The translations under genes were made by a program, and so were the position numbers. Shown one piece after another: positions 42,995 through 51,866 of a stretch of DNA of 64,000 bases (its first letter is position 1; every line of letters starts with the position of its first letter). Origin of the DNA: Acidobacteriota bacterium (GTDB taxonomy: Bacteria > Acidobacteriota > Thermoanaerobaculia > Multivoradales > Multivoraceae); contig JAJCXN010000005.1 in NCBI GenBank assembly GCA_029263415.1, forward strand, positions 173,469 to 237,468. Reading direction: 5' to 3'. The notes beneath the pieces are model-generated. The model saw nothing but the letters and a program-made list of their open reading frames with translations. It was not told where the DNA came from and searched no databases.

Positions 42995-43890
42995 CGCATT
43001 CCTCGCATGCGTGGATCGAGTAAGTCGCGCAGCGCATCTCCGAGCACATTCACTGCATACACAACGATGGTCAGACACAGCCCGGGCGCCAGCGCCAACC
43101 ACGGCCCCATGTACATGTAGGTGCGGCCGTCGCCGCTCAACATGCCGCCCCAGGTCGGGGCCGGTGGAGGCACGCCGAGACCAAGAAACGAAAGGCCCGC
43201 CTCAGCGAGGATGACCGCACCAATACGGGTGGTAAACAGGACGATCACCACCGGCATCACATTTGGCAACACGTGGTGCCAGAGCACTCGTAGCGATCCG
43301 GCGCCCATCGACTGTGCGGCGTGCACATACATTTGCTCGCGCACTCCCACCACCGCACCCCGCACGATCCGCGAACCTCCGATGCCATAGAGCAATCCCA
43401 AGATCACAATGATCTGGCTCATCCCCGGACCGACAATCGACACCGTGACAATTAGTAGCACCAGACCCGGAAACACCATCCACGCATCCACAAGTCGCTG
43501 GATCAGCATGTCGAGCCAGCCACCAAAATAGCCCGAGAGCAATCCCAGCACGATCGAAATCACGGTCGCAAGACCCGCTGCCAGAAAACTCACGATGATC
43601 GAGAGCTGCGCTCCCATCAATACCCGCGAAAGTACGTCGCGACCGAGATGGTCGGTACCCATCGGATACTCGAGCGAAGGAGACAGCAGTCGAGCGGACA
43701 AGTTGGTGTCATTCGACCCATGCGGCGCCAGCACGTTGGCAAAGATTCCACTGAGCAGGAATAGGACAAAGATCGCGCCGCCGACTGCGCCCAAGGGTTT
43801 GTCGCGAATCAGTCGCGTGAGCAGATCGACCATCGGGTTCGGCCGTGGTGGTAGCTCGCCTGCTTGGTTGACCGCAGTGGCTTCACTCAT
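42991..43890 (-). CDS. peptide ABC importer permease (DppC/OppC-like)
   Basis: 299 residues with about six membrane helices. The N-terminal OppC signature domain lies before the first helix and the EAA loop GAGSLRVLWHHVLPNVMPV is at about 205-223. Start ATG 43890 overlaps the DppB-like stop by 4 bases and its stop overlaps the binding-protein start by 4 bases. Confidence 0.95.
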   Translation of the reverse strand: MSEATAVNQAGELPPRPNPMVDLLTRLIRDKPLGAVGGAIFVLFLLSGIFANVLAPHGSNDTNLSARLLSPSLEYPMGTDHLGRDVLSRVLMGAQLSIIVSFLAAGLATVISIVLGLLSGYFGGWLDMLIQRLVDAWMVFPGLVLLIVTVSIVGPGMSQIIVILGLLYGIGGSRIVRGAVVGVREQMYVHAAQSMGAGSLRVLWHHVLPNVMPVVIVLFTTRIGAVILAEAGLSFLGLGVPPPAPTWGGMLSGDGRTYMYMGPWLALAPGLCLTIVVYAVNVLGDALRDLLDPRMRGMR

Positions 43891-44837
43891 TGGTGCCGCA
43901 CCTTCGGATCGAGCCAGCCATAGCTCAAATCGACCAGTAGGTTGATGATCAAGACGCTCGCACCCACCACCAAAAAGACACCCGAAATGACTGGGTAGTC
44001 GCGGCGTGACACGGCTTCGAGCAGCAACAGTCCCATGCCCGGAATGACAAAGATCTGCTCCATAATCACCGCGCCACCAATCAAGATGGGCGCTTGTAGA
44101 CCGATCAGGGTCACCACCGGGATCAGCCCGTTGCGCAGGGCGTGCCGCCAGATCAGCGGCACCTGCCCCACTCCCTTCGCGCGCGCAGTGCGAATGTAGT
44201 CCTGCCGCATCACCTCGAGCATCATGGTGCGGGTCATGCGCATGGTCACCGCGGACAGCCCGAGGCCCAACAGGATCGCTGGCACCAACATGTGTCCAAG
44301 GTTGCGAAGGGGTTCTTCAAAGAACGGAACGTAGTCGAGTTCTGGCGCCCAGCGCCACCAAACCGAAGGAAACACCATCACCAGGGTGCCCAACCAGAAG
44401 CCTGGAATGGCGAGCATCACCAGCGAGAAGGAGCGGCTGATGTAGTCGCCCATCGAGTCTTGCCGCAGAGCCGAATAGACCCCAATCGGAATCGCCGAGC
44501 TCAGCGCGACCAGCAGCGCCAACAACCCGAGTTCAAAGCTGATCGGCAGGCGCGCCAGAAGTTGCTCGGTGACCGGAGTTCCCTGCCACAACGACTGTCC
44601 GAGATCGCCGCGCACTGCACTCGAAACCCACTGCACATACTGGAGCAGTAGCGGCTGATCCAACCCCATCGCCGCTTCGATGCTCGCTCGATCCTGACTC
44701 GAAGCAATGTCGTTTTGCGCCAGCATCAAATCGATGACGCTGCCTGGGATCATGCGCAGCGAACCGAACACGATCAAGCTGGCAAACAAGAGGGTCGGGA
44801 TCAGCGCCAGCAGACGCTTGAGAATGTAGGTCCGCAC
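43887..44837 (-). CDS. peptide ABC importer permease (DppB/OppB-like)
   Basis: 316 residues, start GTG 44837. N-terminal MRTYILKRLLALIPTLLFAS is the family hallmark; EAA loop RAKGVGQVPLIWRHALRNGL at about 210-229; about six membrane helices and the C-terminal DYPVISGVFLVVGASVLIIN. First gene of the operon DppB-DppC-SBP-DppD-DppF, whose five genes all overlap by four bases. Confidence 0.95.
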   Translation of the reverse strand: MRTYILKRLLALIPTLLFASLIVFGSLRMIPGSVIDLMLAQNDIASSQDRASIEAAMGLDQPLLLQYVQWVSSAVRGDLGQSLWQGTPVTEQLLARLPISFELGLLALLVALSSAIPIGVYSALRQDSMGDYISRSFSLVMLAIPGFWLGTLVMVFPSVWWRWAPELDYVPFFEEPLRNLGHMLVPAILLGLGLSAVTMRMTRTMMLEVMRQDYIRTARAKGVGQVPLIWRHALRNGLIPVVTLIGLQAPILIGGAVIMEQIFVIPGMGLLLLEAVSRRDYPVISGVFLVVGASVLIINLLVDLSYGWLDPKVRHQ

Positions 44838-45071
44838 GTCAGCGACTACCCAACGCGCGGCACCGACATGCCAGGCACGCGGCCACTTGCTTGGGAAATC
44901 GCGGAAACGGGTTTGTCATTCAGCCGCTCATCATAGTCGACGGCAAACTGAGCCCCGGGACGCCCCACCGACCACCCGCGCCTCGATTTCCTTTGGTCAG
45001 ACACCAACGCTTCTGTCAGCACGGACGTTCTACAGGGTGTGAGTCAATCGATAGCAATACGAGGTGCCAAG

Positions 45072-45611
45072 ATGCGGCAACTGGAGGGGGCGGAGTGGAG
45101 CCAAACTCTGGCAGCTCTCTTCGACGATCACCATCAGCGGCTGTTTCGGCTCGCAGCAAGGCTGTGCTACGACACTGAAGACGCGCACGACCTGGTGCAA
45201 GAAACGTTCCTCAGAATTGCACGCCAACCATCTCGCGCTCCGCAGCGGACTTCAGATGTCGAGGCCTGGCTGGTGACTGTGCTGGTCAACCTTTGCCGTG
45301 ACCTGCAGCGTCGACGATCTGTTCGCGAGCGCAACCCGCTAGAGCATTCAACAGCCTACAAACCTCAAGCAGCGCCCAACCCCGAAACGACCGCCATCGC
45401 CGGCACCACCGTGCGTCTGGCACTCGCAGAGCTCGAACCACGTCGTCGAGCTGTGGTGGTCCTTCGAGACTTGGAAGACCGATCAGTCGAAGACATCGCA
45501 CGACTGCTCGGCATTCGACCAGTGACTGTGCGATGGCACCACGCCGCAGCTCTACGCCAACTGCGAAATTCAAGCTTGTTTGATGATCCCACTAAGGAGC
45601 CCGCGGTATGA
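45072..45611 (+). CDS. ECF-family RNA polymerase sigma factor
   Basis: 179 residues with region 2 (LFRLAARLCYDTEDAHDLVQETF) and region 4 (LEPRRRAVVVLRDLEDRSVE, LLGIRPVTVRWHHAAALRQLR); both are short enough for an extracytoplasmic-function sigma factor. ATG 45072 has GAGG seven bases upstream; GTG 45039 is in frame but lacks a site. Its stop overlaps the next gene by four bases. Probably autoregulated with the next genes. Confidence 0.92.
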   Translation: MRQLEGAEWSQTLAALFDDHHQRLFRLAARLCYDTEDAHDLVQETFLRIARQPSRAPQRTSDVEAWLVTVLVNLCRDLQRRRSVRERNPLEHSTAYKPQAAPNPETTAIAGTTVRLALAELEPRRRAVVVLRDLEDRSVEDIARLLGIRPVTVRWHHAAALRQLRNSSLFDDPTKEPAV

Positions 45612-46090
45612 AGCACACCAAAGCACGCACCGTGAGCGAACTACGCCAGCGCCTCCGAGCCAACGATCCTGCTCAGAGGCAACAGTCCCTGAGCGACGAT
45701 CAAGTCGCAAGCATGCGAAGCCGGGTCGTTGCTGAAGCCCAGCGAAAATCGACTCAGACTCGGCAGATCCCGGCCCTGCAGGTCGGAGCCCCTCAGATCG
45801 CGACTACGCAACGGGGGATTGCGGTGATCGCGGCTGCGGCCACGGTATTGCTGTTGGCCGCCTCCGCGGTGGTCTGGCAGTCGCGCGGCGCTGCACCCAC
45901 TGGAATCGGAGCCACTGAGATTGGAGCCAGTGGGATTGGAGCCAGTGAGGTTGGCGCCTCCCCCCAGGCCACCACTACAGCAATCGCCGCGCGCAGTCGC
46001 CAAGTCCAGTTCGTTGCACCCGGCGGGACGCGCGTCGTCTGGCTGCTCACCTCCGAGTTCAGTATCGACCAACCCCAAACCAACAACTAA
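45608..46090 (+). CDS. putative membrane anti-sigma factor
   Basis: 160 residues: an N-terminal charged, helical cytoplasmic domain of about 70 residues, one membrane helix at about 71-90, and an extracytoplasmic tail. No HxxxCxxC zinc motif. It is coupled to the sigma factor gene by ATGA, the usual arrangement of an ECF sigma and its regulator; the call rests on this arrangement and topology. The tail begins with IGATEIGASGIGASEVGAS repeats. Confidence 0.75.
   Translation: MKHTKARTVSELRQRLRANDPAQRQQSLSDDQVASMRSRVVAEAQRKSTQTRQIPALQVGAPQIATTQRGIAVIAAAATVLLLAASAVVWQSRGAAPTGIGATEIGASGIGASEVGASPQATTTAIAARSRQVQFVAPGGTRVVWLLTSEFSIDQPQTNN
45902..45961 (+). repeat. in-frame 15-bp minisatellite in the anti-sigma gene
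   Basis: Four imperfect 15-base units (consensus GGGATTGGAGCCAGT) encode the IGAS-type repeats just outside the membrane helix. Confidence 0.88.
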
Positions 46091-46102
46091 GGAGTTCTTA
46101 CC

Positions 46103-46618
46103 ATGCTCAGAAAACCCCATCTTTGGACCCTGATCACACTCGCCCTGCTAATGACGGCTTCTGTCTTCGCGCAGGCCTCATCCGATCAACAATCGTCTGG
46201 ACCAGAGACCTCCCTTTTCCAGATCGTGCTCCTGATCGGTGACAAAGAGGCAACCGATAGCTCGAACGACGTTCCCGAGAACGCCAGGGCAGCAATCGCA
46301 GACATCAGCAAGTTCTTGCCCTACAAGAGCTATCGCATGGTCGACACTGCGTTGATCCGGAGTGAGGGTGAGAGTCGCGGCCTGATGTCTGGCCCAGACG
46401 ACCACTCGTACCAGTACACCTTGCGACACGGCCGCAGCAACCACGGGCCTGAGATTCACGTGAAGTCCTTCGGCCTAACAGACCTAAGTCGCACCGGAAC
46501 GCCTACCCTCATCGGCACGTCGTTCAGAGTTGCGAAGCGCGAAACCATCGTTGTAGGAACATCCAAACTCAATGGCGGCAACCAGGCCCTCCTGGTGCTG
46601 TTCACCGCCATCGAATAG
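46103..46618 (+). CDS. secreted protein in the sigma/anti-sigma operon
   Basis: 171 residues with a Sec signal (LITLALLMTASVFAQA). The following domain has the pattern ENARAAIADISKFLPYKSYR which, as I recall, recurs in short secreted proteins next to ECF sigma genes of Acidobacteriota. AAGGAG lies seven bases before ATG 46103. Function unknown; being the third gene of the operon, it may be a target or sensor of the system. Confidence 0.65.
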   Translation: MLRKPHLWTLITLALLMTASVFAQASSDQQSSGPETSLFQIVLLIGDKEATDSSNDVPENARAAIADISKFLPYKSYRMVDTALIRSEGESRGLMSGPDDHSYQYTLRHGRSNHGPEIHVKSFGLTDLSRTGTPTLIGTSFRVAKRETIVVGTSKLNGGNQALLVLFTAIE

Positions 46619-46638
46619 GCGCGCCGTAGTCGGTGGGG

Positions 46639-49371
46639 TCAATCCATCCTCAGGGCCTCCACCGGATTGGCCACCGCCGCTCTTCTTGCCGGCAAGTAGG
46701 ACGCCACCGTTGCCACCAGAGCGAGTACCAACGCTCCTCCTAAGAAGGCCGGTAGATCATAGGGACCGATGCCTGGCAATACGTCGCGCAGCTGGCCGGC
46801 AGCGAGCGCCGTGACCCCCAACCCGATGACCGCTCCCGTCCCGACAGCGATCATCACATCCTTGAGAACTGTCAACAGCACCGAATACTGGGCGGCGCCC
46901 AGCGCGATGCGGATGCCAAGTTCAGACGACCTCCGCGCCACGCTGAATGAGACCACCGCATAGATCCCAAGGCTCGCAAGCATCAACGCCAACACTGCGA
47001 ATCCGGCCATGGTTGCCGTGGCCATTCGCGGCCCTGCTTGTCCTGAATGGATCAAGTCTTCAAGACCAGAGGCACCCGCGACTTCAAGCCCGGCTCTGAA
47101 AGCGGTCAGCTCGCCCCTCATCGTTTCGGCCAACAGTCGAGGATCACCATCCGTGCGTGCGACCAGCATGCCACCACCAAGGCGGACCTGGGAAGCGGAC
47201 TTGAACATCAGCGGAGTGGGACCCTCGGCTAGTGAACGCACCTTGCTATCAGCGACCACACCGACAACCTCAACCCACGAGTCAGGGTCCGACTGGCTCC
47301 TGACCCTGCGCCCAAGCGCACTGTTCTCTCCCCAATAGCGCCGAGCGGCGGTCTCGTTGAGGATCGTTACCTGCGGCGACTCGGGCTTGTCTTGTGGCGA
47401 GAAGACTCGGCCCTCGAGTAGCGATTGTCCCATCACCGTGAAGTAGTCAGCACCAACATACGAGAACAGTAGCTCGACCGCTCCGGTGCCAGAGGGCGGC
47501 TCGTAGCCCTCGATGACGGTGGTGGTACTTCCACCTCGACCGTCGGCCGGAAGGCGCGTCGCCACAGACGTGCTCAGAACTCCGGGGACACTTCGGGTGT
47601 GCTCTAGCAGCTCATCCATGAGCACGATGTACTGATCTCCTTCTAAGCCCATCTGCCGCAAGTCGACCTGAGCGTAGGCCACTCGGTCAGCATCTACCCC
47701 GGGCCCTTGCTCACCAACCTTGCCCAGGCTGCGAGCCATCAAGGCGCAGCCGATCATCAGAATCAACGATGCCGCAACTTGAACAGCGACTAGGCCGTTA
47801 CGGAACATAGCAATACCGCGACCGGCCGAAGCGGAACGCCCGCCCTCGTGCAGTTCCGCGACCAGGTTGGCGGACGCCGCACGCATTGCAGGAGCCAGTG
47901 CGAACAGGCACCCAGTCACCAGCACCAGAAGGAATGTAAACGAGAGCACTCGAACGTCCATCGAAACATCCAGCTCTCCAGGCGCTGGCAAGGGCAACGG
48001 GAGCTGGCCCGCGAATCCCAAGAGCCACCGCGCCAACAGCAAGCCAAGTGCCCCACCGCAGACCGACAACAAGAGCGACTCCACCAAGAAGAAACGGGCG
48101 ATCTGCAATCGACTCGCACCGAGCGCTCGACGCATCGCTACTTCGGGCAAGCGGGAGATCCCACGGACCAAAAGCAGGTTCGCGAGGTTGCTGCATGCGA
48201 GAAGCAGTACCACACCGACAAGACCTAGGAGAACTCCAGCCGCCGGTTTCAGGCTACCGTCTGCGTCGGGGTGCAATCGAATATCACCATACGAGAAGAC
48301 GGTGATGTCACGCCCAGTATTCAGATCAGGAAACTCAGCCTCGAGCCGTGTCGCCAGCGCTGTCATGGCAGCTTGTGCTTCTGAGGCCGAGACTTCAGGA
48401 GCGAGCCGTGCCTTGACGTCGTACCAGTGATCCTCGCGGCGCTCGAGATTGCCTACGCGGAAGTCACCGCCCACCGCGACCGACGAGATCGATAGCCAGA
48501 AGTCGGTGATGACCGGCTTCATGTTGCCAGCGAACGACCTAGGCCCGACACCAACAATAGTGACCGGCTCGTCGTTGAGGATCACCGTGCGCCCGACGAC
48601 GCCCGGGTCACCACCAAGTTTCGTTCTCCAGGTGCGGTAGTTGACTACTGCAACGTTGCCTGCGCCGACAACATCGTGACCTGCTGATATCCATGAGCCC
48701 AGAAACGGCTTCAGGCCGAAGACATCTAGGAAACTCGCGGTCACAAACTCAATGGCGACCTGTCGTTCGGACCCCGCCTCAGTCCAACTCATCCCGGACG
48801 GTGACGAAGCGGTCACGGCGGAAAACACCTGCGTCTCAGCTGCCATGTCCTTGTATGCCGGGAACGAGGTTGAATTCGGCTCGCCGTCGTCCGAATCCTG
48901 GTAGACGTTCACTACCCGCTCAGGTTCGTTCCAAGCTGGCGGCTTCAACAAGAAGCTGTTGACGAAGGTGAAGGCTGCCGTGTTCGCTCCGATGCCCAAG
49001 GCAACAATGCAAACTGCCGAGACCGTGAATACAGGCGTGCGGACCAACTGCCTAACTCCGTGTTGAAGTTCGCGAAAGAAGTTCTCCATAGTGCTCGATT
49101 CCTGTCGTTTGGACGTTAAGACAACGGTCTGAGGAGGTCGGACATACACCCCGTCGCGGACCAACCACTCATCGAGAGCGGTCGAGACAAGATTGATCGA
49201 TGTTGAGAGCCACAAGAACGCAACTGCCGCGCGCCCACGTTCTCTTCGCTCGCTCAAGCGGCGAGCAAAGAGTTGGAACATGTCCGCGCCGTAGGCATCA
49301 CGGAACTCCTTCGGAAACAAGCGCAACAGCACCCTGAAACGAAGGCCAATCGCTGAATGCTTCTCCTTCAC
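46639..49371 (-). CDS. ADOP-type MacB/FtsX permease
   Basis: 910 residues. The N-terminal leader (FRVLLRLFPKEFRDAYGADM, LSTSINLVSTALDEW) is the hallmark of acidobacterial duplicated orphan permeases. Two MacB periplasmic-core plus FtsX units follow: ELQHGVRQLVRTPVFTVSAV to about 480, then a second unit ending in VASYLPARRAAVANPVEALR. No ATPase gene is adjacent, as usual for this family. Start GTG 49371 overlaps the PadR stop by four bases. Probably involved in export or mechanotransmission-type transport; partner ATPase unknown. Confidence 0.9.
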   Translation of the reverse strand: MKEKHSAIGLRFRVLLRLFPKEFRDAYGADMFQLFARRLSERRERGRAAVAFLWLSTSINLVSTALDEWLVRDGVYVRPPQTVVLTSKRQESSTMENFFRELQHGVRQLVRTPVFTVSAVCIVALGIGANTAAFTFVNSFLLKPPAWNEPERVVNVYQDSDDGEPNSTSFPAYKDMAAETQVFSAVTASSPSGMSWTEAGSERQVAIEFVTASFLDVFGLKPFLGSWISAGHDVVGAGNVAVVNYRTWRTKLGGDPGVVGRTVILNDEPVTIVGVGPRSFAGNMKPVITDFWLSISSVAVGGDFRVGNLERREDHWYDVKARLAPEVSASEAQAAMTALATRLEAEFPDLNTGRDITVFSYGDIRLHPDADGSLKPAAGVLLGLVGVVLLLACSNLANLLLVRGISRLPEVAMRRALGASRLQIARFFLVESLLLSVCGGALGLLLARWLLGFAGQLPLPLPAPGELDVSMDVRVLSFTFLLVLVTGCLFALAPAMRAASANLVAELHEGGRSASAGRGIAMFRNGLVAVQVAASLILMIGCALMARSLGKVGEQGPGVDADRVAYAQVDLRQMGLEGDQYIVLMDELLEHTRSVPGVLSTSVATRLPADGRGGSTTTVIEGYEPPSGTGAVELLFSYVGADYFTVMGQSLLEGRVFSPQDKPESPQVTILNETAARRYWGENSALGRRVRSQSDPDSWVEVVGVVADSKVRSLAEGPTPLMFKSASQVRLGGGMLVARTDGDPRLLAETMRGELTAFRAGLEVAGASGLEDLIHSGQAGPRMATATMAGFAVLALMLASLGIYAVVSFSVARRSSELGIRIALGAAQYSVLLTVLKDVMIAVGTGAVIGLGVTALAAGQLRDVLPGIGPYDLPAFLGGALVLALVATVASYLPARRAAVANPVEALRMD

Positions 49372-49706
49372 GAGGTCGGTCCTTCAAGGACTTTGCGCTC
49401 ACGCGCCAAGTCCACAATCCGCGCAAGACGGGCCGCTTCCTCTCGCAACAACTCGCGCCCGAGGTCGGTTGAACGGTAGTACTTGCGACGTGGGTCAGTA
49501 CCTTGCGGGCTTGACACTTCGATCAGCGCACCTTGGCGCACCATTTCCTTAAGAGATCGATACAGCGTGCCGGGCCCTAGTTCGACCGTGCCACCTGATG
49601 CATCTTCAACCGCGGTAGCGATGCCTAACCCGTGCAGGTCCTCAGAGGAGAGCGCGAGCAGGATGTGAAAGACCGGGGGCAGAAGCGGCGCTGAAGGTCG
49701 GGGCAT
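49368..49706 (-). CDS. PadR-family transcriptional regulator
   Basis: 112 residues with the PadR winged helix: PVFHILLALSSEDLHGLGIA, TLYRSLKEMVRQGALIEV and DPRRKYYRSTDLGRELL. ADOP permeases are usually encoded next to PadR genes. The stop overlaps the start of the permease gene by four bases. A 12-bp palindrome 25 bases upstream of the ATG is its likely operator. Confidence 0.92.
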   Translation of the reverse strand: MPRPSAPLLPPVFHILLALSSEDLHGLGIATAVEDASGGTVELGPGTLYRSLKEMVRQGALIEVSSPQGTDPRRKYYRSTDLGRELLREEAARLARIVDLARERKVLEGPTS

Positions 49707-49731
49707 AGGTGTCTCCGTGATTCATCCGACG

Positions 49732-49752
49732 TGGATATATCCATAACGGATA
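49732..49752. promoter_or_regulatory. probable PadR operator
   Basis: TGGATATATCCA (49732-49743) is a perfect 12-bp palindrome and overlaps a second inverted repeat, TATCC-ATAAC-GGATA (49738-49752). It lies 26-46 bases upstream of the PadR ATG. PadR proteins bind such AT-centred palindromes and repress their own operons; binding here is inferred. Confidence 0.6.
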
Positions 49753-49954
49753 GCACGAAAGAAGGTTTCACGCTTGCTCTACCCCCGCCACAAGCCAGCG
49801 GCAGACCGCGGCGCCCCAGTCGACACCAGCCGACTGGGCCAGTCTGAGATTTTTATTGGAGATCGGTGTCGCAAAGTGAGGGGCTTCTGCGAGGAAGAAG
49901 TACGCGCAGCTATCCGCACCGCGAGGTTACTTTCCTACTTGGAGACTCATCAAA

Positions 49955-51688
49955 ATGACCGCACGATCACTCAACCGCATCAGGACTCAATCGATCTTGG
50001 GAAGCGCAGCCGTGCTACTTCAGATCCTGATCGGGATACCGAGCCAGGCAGAATTGAACAGGAACAGCAACACGCTGATTCAGGCAACTAGCCCATCCGA
50101 CGACGCCGATTTTGGCTCGGCCCTCACCACCGGTGACTTCAACTGCGACGGCCTGGAGGACCTGGCAATCGGATCACCGGGCGTCAGTGTCGATGGCAGT
50201 CTTGGGGCCGGCGTGGTTCAGGTACTGCTGAGTTCGACGCCGCTCCTAGCACCCCTCAACGCCGCCCTTCCCTTCTACTCGAACCTAACAATCGAGCAGA
50301 ACATCGGCTCCACCCCAGAAATCGGTGACAATTTCGGCAGCATTCTTGCTGCTGGTGACCTCAATGACGACGGATGCTCCGATCTGGTGGTGGGTGTCCC
50401 TTCGGAGGATCTCGGAGCGGGGATTGGCGGGCTGGACAATGGTGCGATCAGTATCCTCTACGGCCACTCGGAAACACCCTTCGGTACCGGCAACTTCATC
50501 ACCCAGAACACTCCTGGAGTGGATTCTGACGCAGCCCAACAATCTGACTTCTTCGGTAGCAGCCTGACCATCGGCAATTTCAACGGTGACCAATACGACG
50601 ACCTCGCAGTTGGTGTCAGAGGCGAAGATCTCACCGGCGCTCCAGAAGCCGGAGCCGTGCACGTATTCCTTGGCAACGCTGGCGGCTTGGATCTATCCAG
50701 CGACATCTTTCTCACCGAAGGAAGCAACGGCTATCAAGGATCGCCAGAACCCCAAGATATCTACGGGGCGGCACTCGCGAGCGGCGATTTCGACCAAGAC
50801 GGATATGACGATCTGGCCATCGGAGTCAGCGGCCAGGAAGTCATTGGCGAAGCCGAAGCGGGTGATGTGCACGTCATCTACGGCACTGCTCTTGGGCTTT
50901 CGCCGCTCTTCGAAGAGAGGTTCTCGCAGCTCGGCCTGATCATTGGGCTTCCGGAAGCAGGAGATCATTTCGGATCATCGCTAACAGCAGGTGACTTCGA
51001 CGGCGATGGCTACTTAGACCTCGGTATTGGCGTGCCAGGCGAACTCGTATCAGTGACCGCGGGGGTTACTCTGGGTCAAGTCAACGTCATCTACGGCAAC
51101 CAGGTTGGATTGAATCCCTCACGCAACGCTATCTTCAACGCATCGCAGTTGGACTTCGCGGACCTTGGTGGCGACTTCGTAGGTGGAGATGTTTTCTATC
51201 CAACTCCCATTGGAAACGTCTTGGCCGCAGGCGACATCGACGGCGACGGCTTTGACGAGTTGCTACTGGGAATGCCGAATCGCGACTTCAGCCAGCTCAA
51301 CGGCCCTACTTCCTGCGCAGCAGGAGCAGCGGAAAGCCGCACCGACACCGGCTCCGTCTTGGTTCTGCACGGAACATCGGACGGAATCTCGCTGGAGAAC
51401 AATGAAGGCTTCTTCAACTGGAGCGACGACGGTCTCGACAACGGCTGCTTGCAGCCCTTTGAACAACTCGGCCAGGCGCTCGTCGTTTTCGACCACAACC
51501 AAGACGGGCAAGGAGACTTGACCGTGGGTATCCCAGGCGCGGTGGCCGAGGGAGGTCGAGGCATAGGGAACTCCTTTGGAGAGGTGGCAATCGTCACCTC
51601 TGGCATCTTCGCCAGCGGATTCGAGCCCGACCCGGTCGCCTTCGCTATCGATCAAGACGATGATTGGGACCAACCGTCCGTACCCTAA
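49955..51688 (+). CDS. secreted FG-GAP (integrin-type) seven-bladed beta-propeller
   Basis: 577 residues with a signal sequence (about 12-32). Seven FG-GAP repeats with calcium loops follow: DFGSALTTGDFNCDGLEDLA, FGSILAAGDLNDDGCSDLVV, FGSSLTIGNFNGDQYDDLAV, YGAALASGDFDQDGYDDLAI, FGSSLTAGDFDGDGYLDLGI, NVLAAGDIDGDGFDELLL and LGQALVVFDHNQDGQGDLTV. Seven repeats would close one propeller. The C-terminus SGIFASGFEPDPVAFAI leads to an acidic tail, similar to the tail of the repeat protein at 55232. GGAG lies ten bases before ATG 49955. Probably surface-exposed. Confidence 0.88.
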   Translation: MTARSLNRIRTQSILGSAAVLLQILIGIPSQAELNRNSNTLIQATSPSDDADFGSALTTGDFNCDGLEDLAIGSPGVSVDGSLGAGVVQVLLSSTPLLAPLNAALPFYSNLTIEQNIGSTPEIGDNFGSILAAGDLNDDGCSDLVVGVPSEDLGAGIGGLDNGAISILYGHSETPFGTGNFITQNTPGVDSDAAQQSDFFGSSLTIGNFNGDQYDDLAVGVRGEDLTGAPEAGAVHVFLGNAGGLDLSSDIFLTEGSNGYQGSPEPQDIYGAALASGDFDQDGYDDLAIGVSGQEVIGEAEAGDVHVIYGTALGLSPLFEERFSQLGLIIGLPEAGDHFGSSLTAGDFDGDGYLDLGIGVPGELVSVTAGVTLGQVNVIYGNQVGLNPSRNAIFNASQLDFADLGGDFVGGDVFYPTPIGNVLAAGDIDGDGFDELLLGMPNRDFSQLNGPTSCAAGAAESRTDTGSVLVLHGTSDGISLENNEGFFNWSDDGLDNGCLQPFEQLGQALVVFDHNQDGQGDLTVGIPGAVAEGGRGIGNSFGEVAIVTSGIFASGFEPDPVAFAIDQDDDWDQPSVP

Positions 51689-51866
51689 GGGGCTGTCCGT
51701 GCCCTAGGGGCACTACCTATGCCGGTCTTTCGGTCCTAACCTCTCGTTCGAGCTTTGCTTCTTCTGCGGTGGTGGCGGAAGCCAGAACCGAGCAATTGAC
51801 ACGGCAGATACAGATAGTGCCGCAGCAAGCTTGCTTCGCAAGCCACCCACAGTGCACTCTTAGTGC

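Noticed and set aside
51796..51830. TTGACA as a -35 box of a promoter for the ICMT-like gene
   Set aside because: No TATAAT-like sequence occurs at 16-18 bases spacing.
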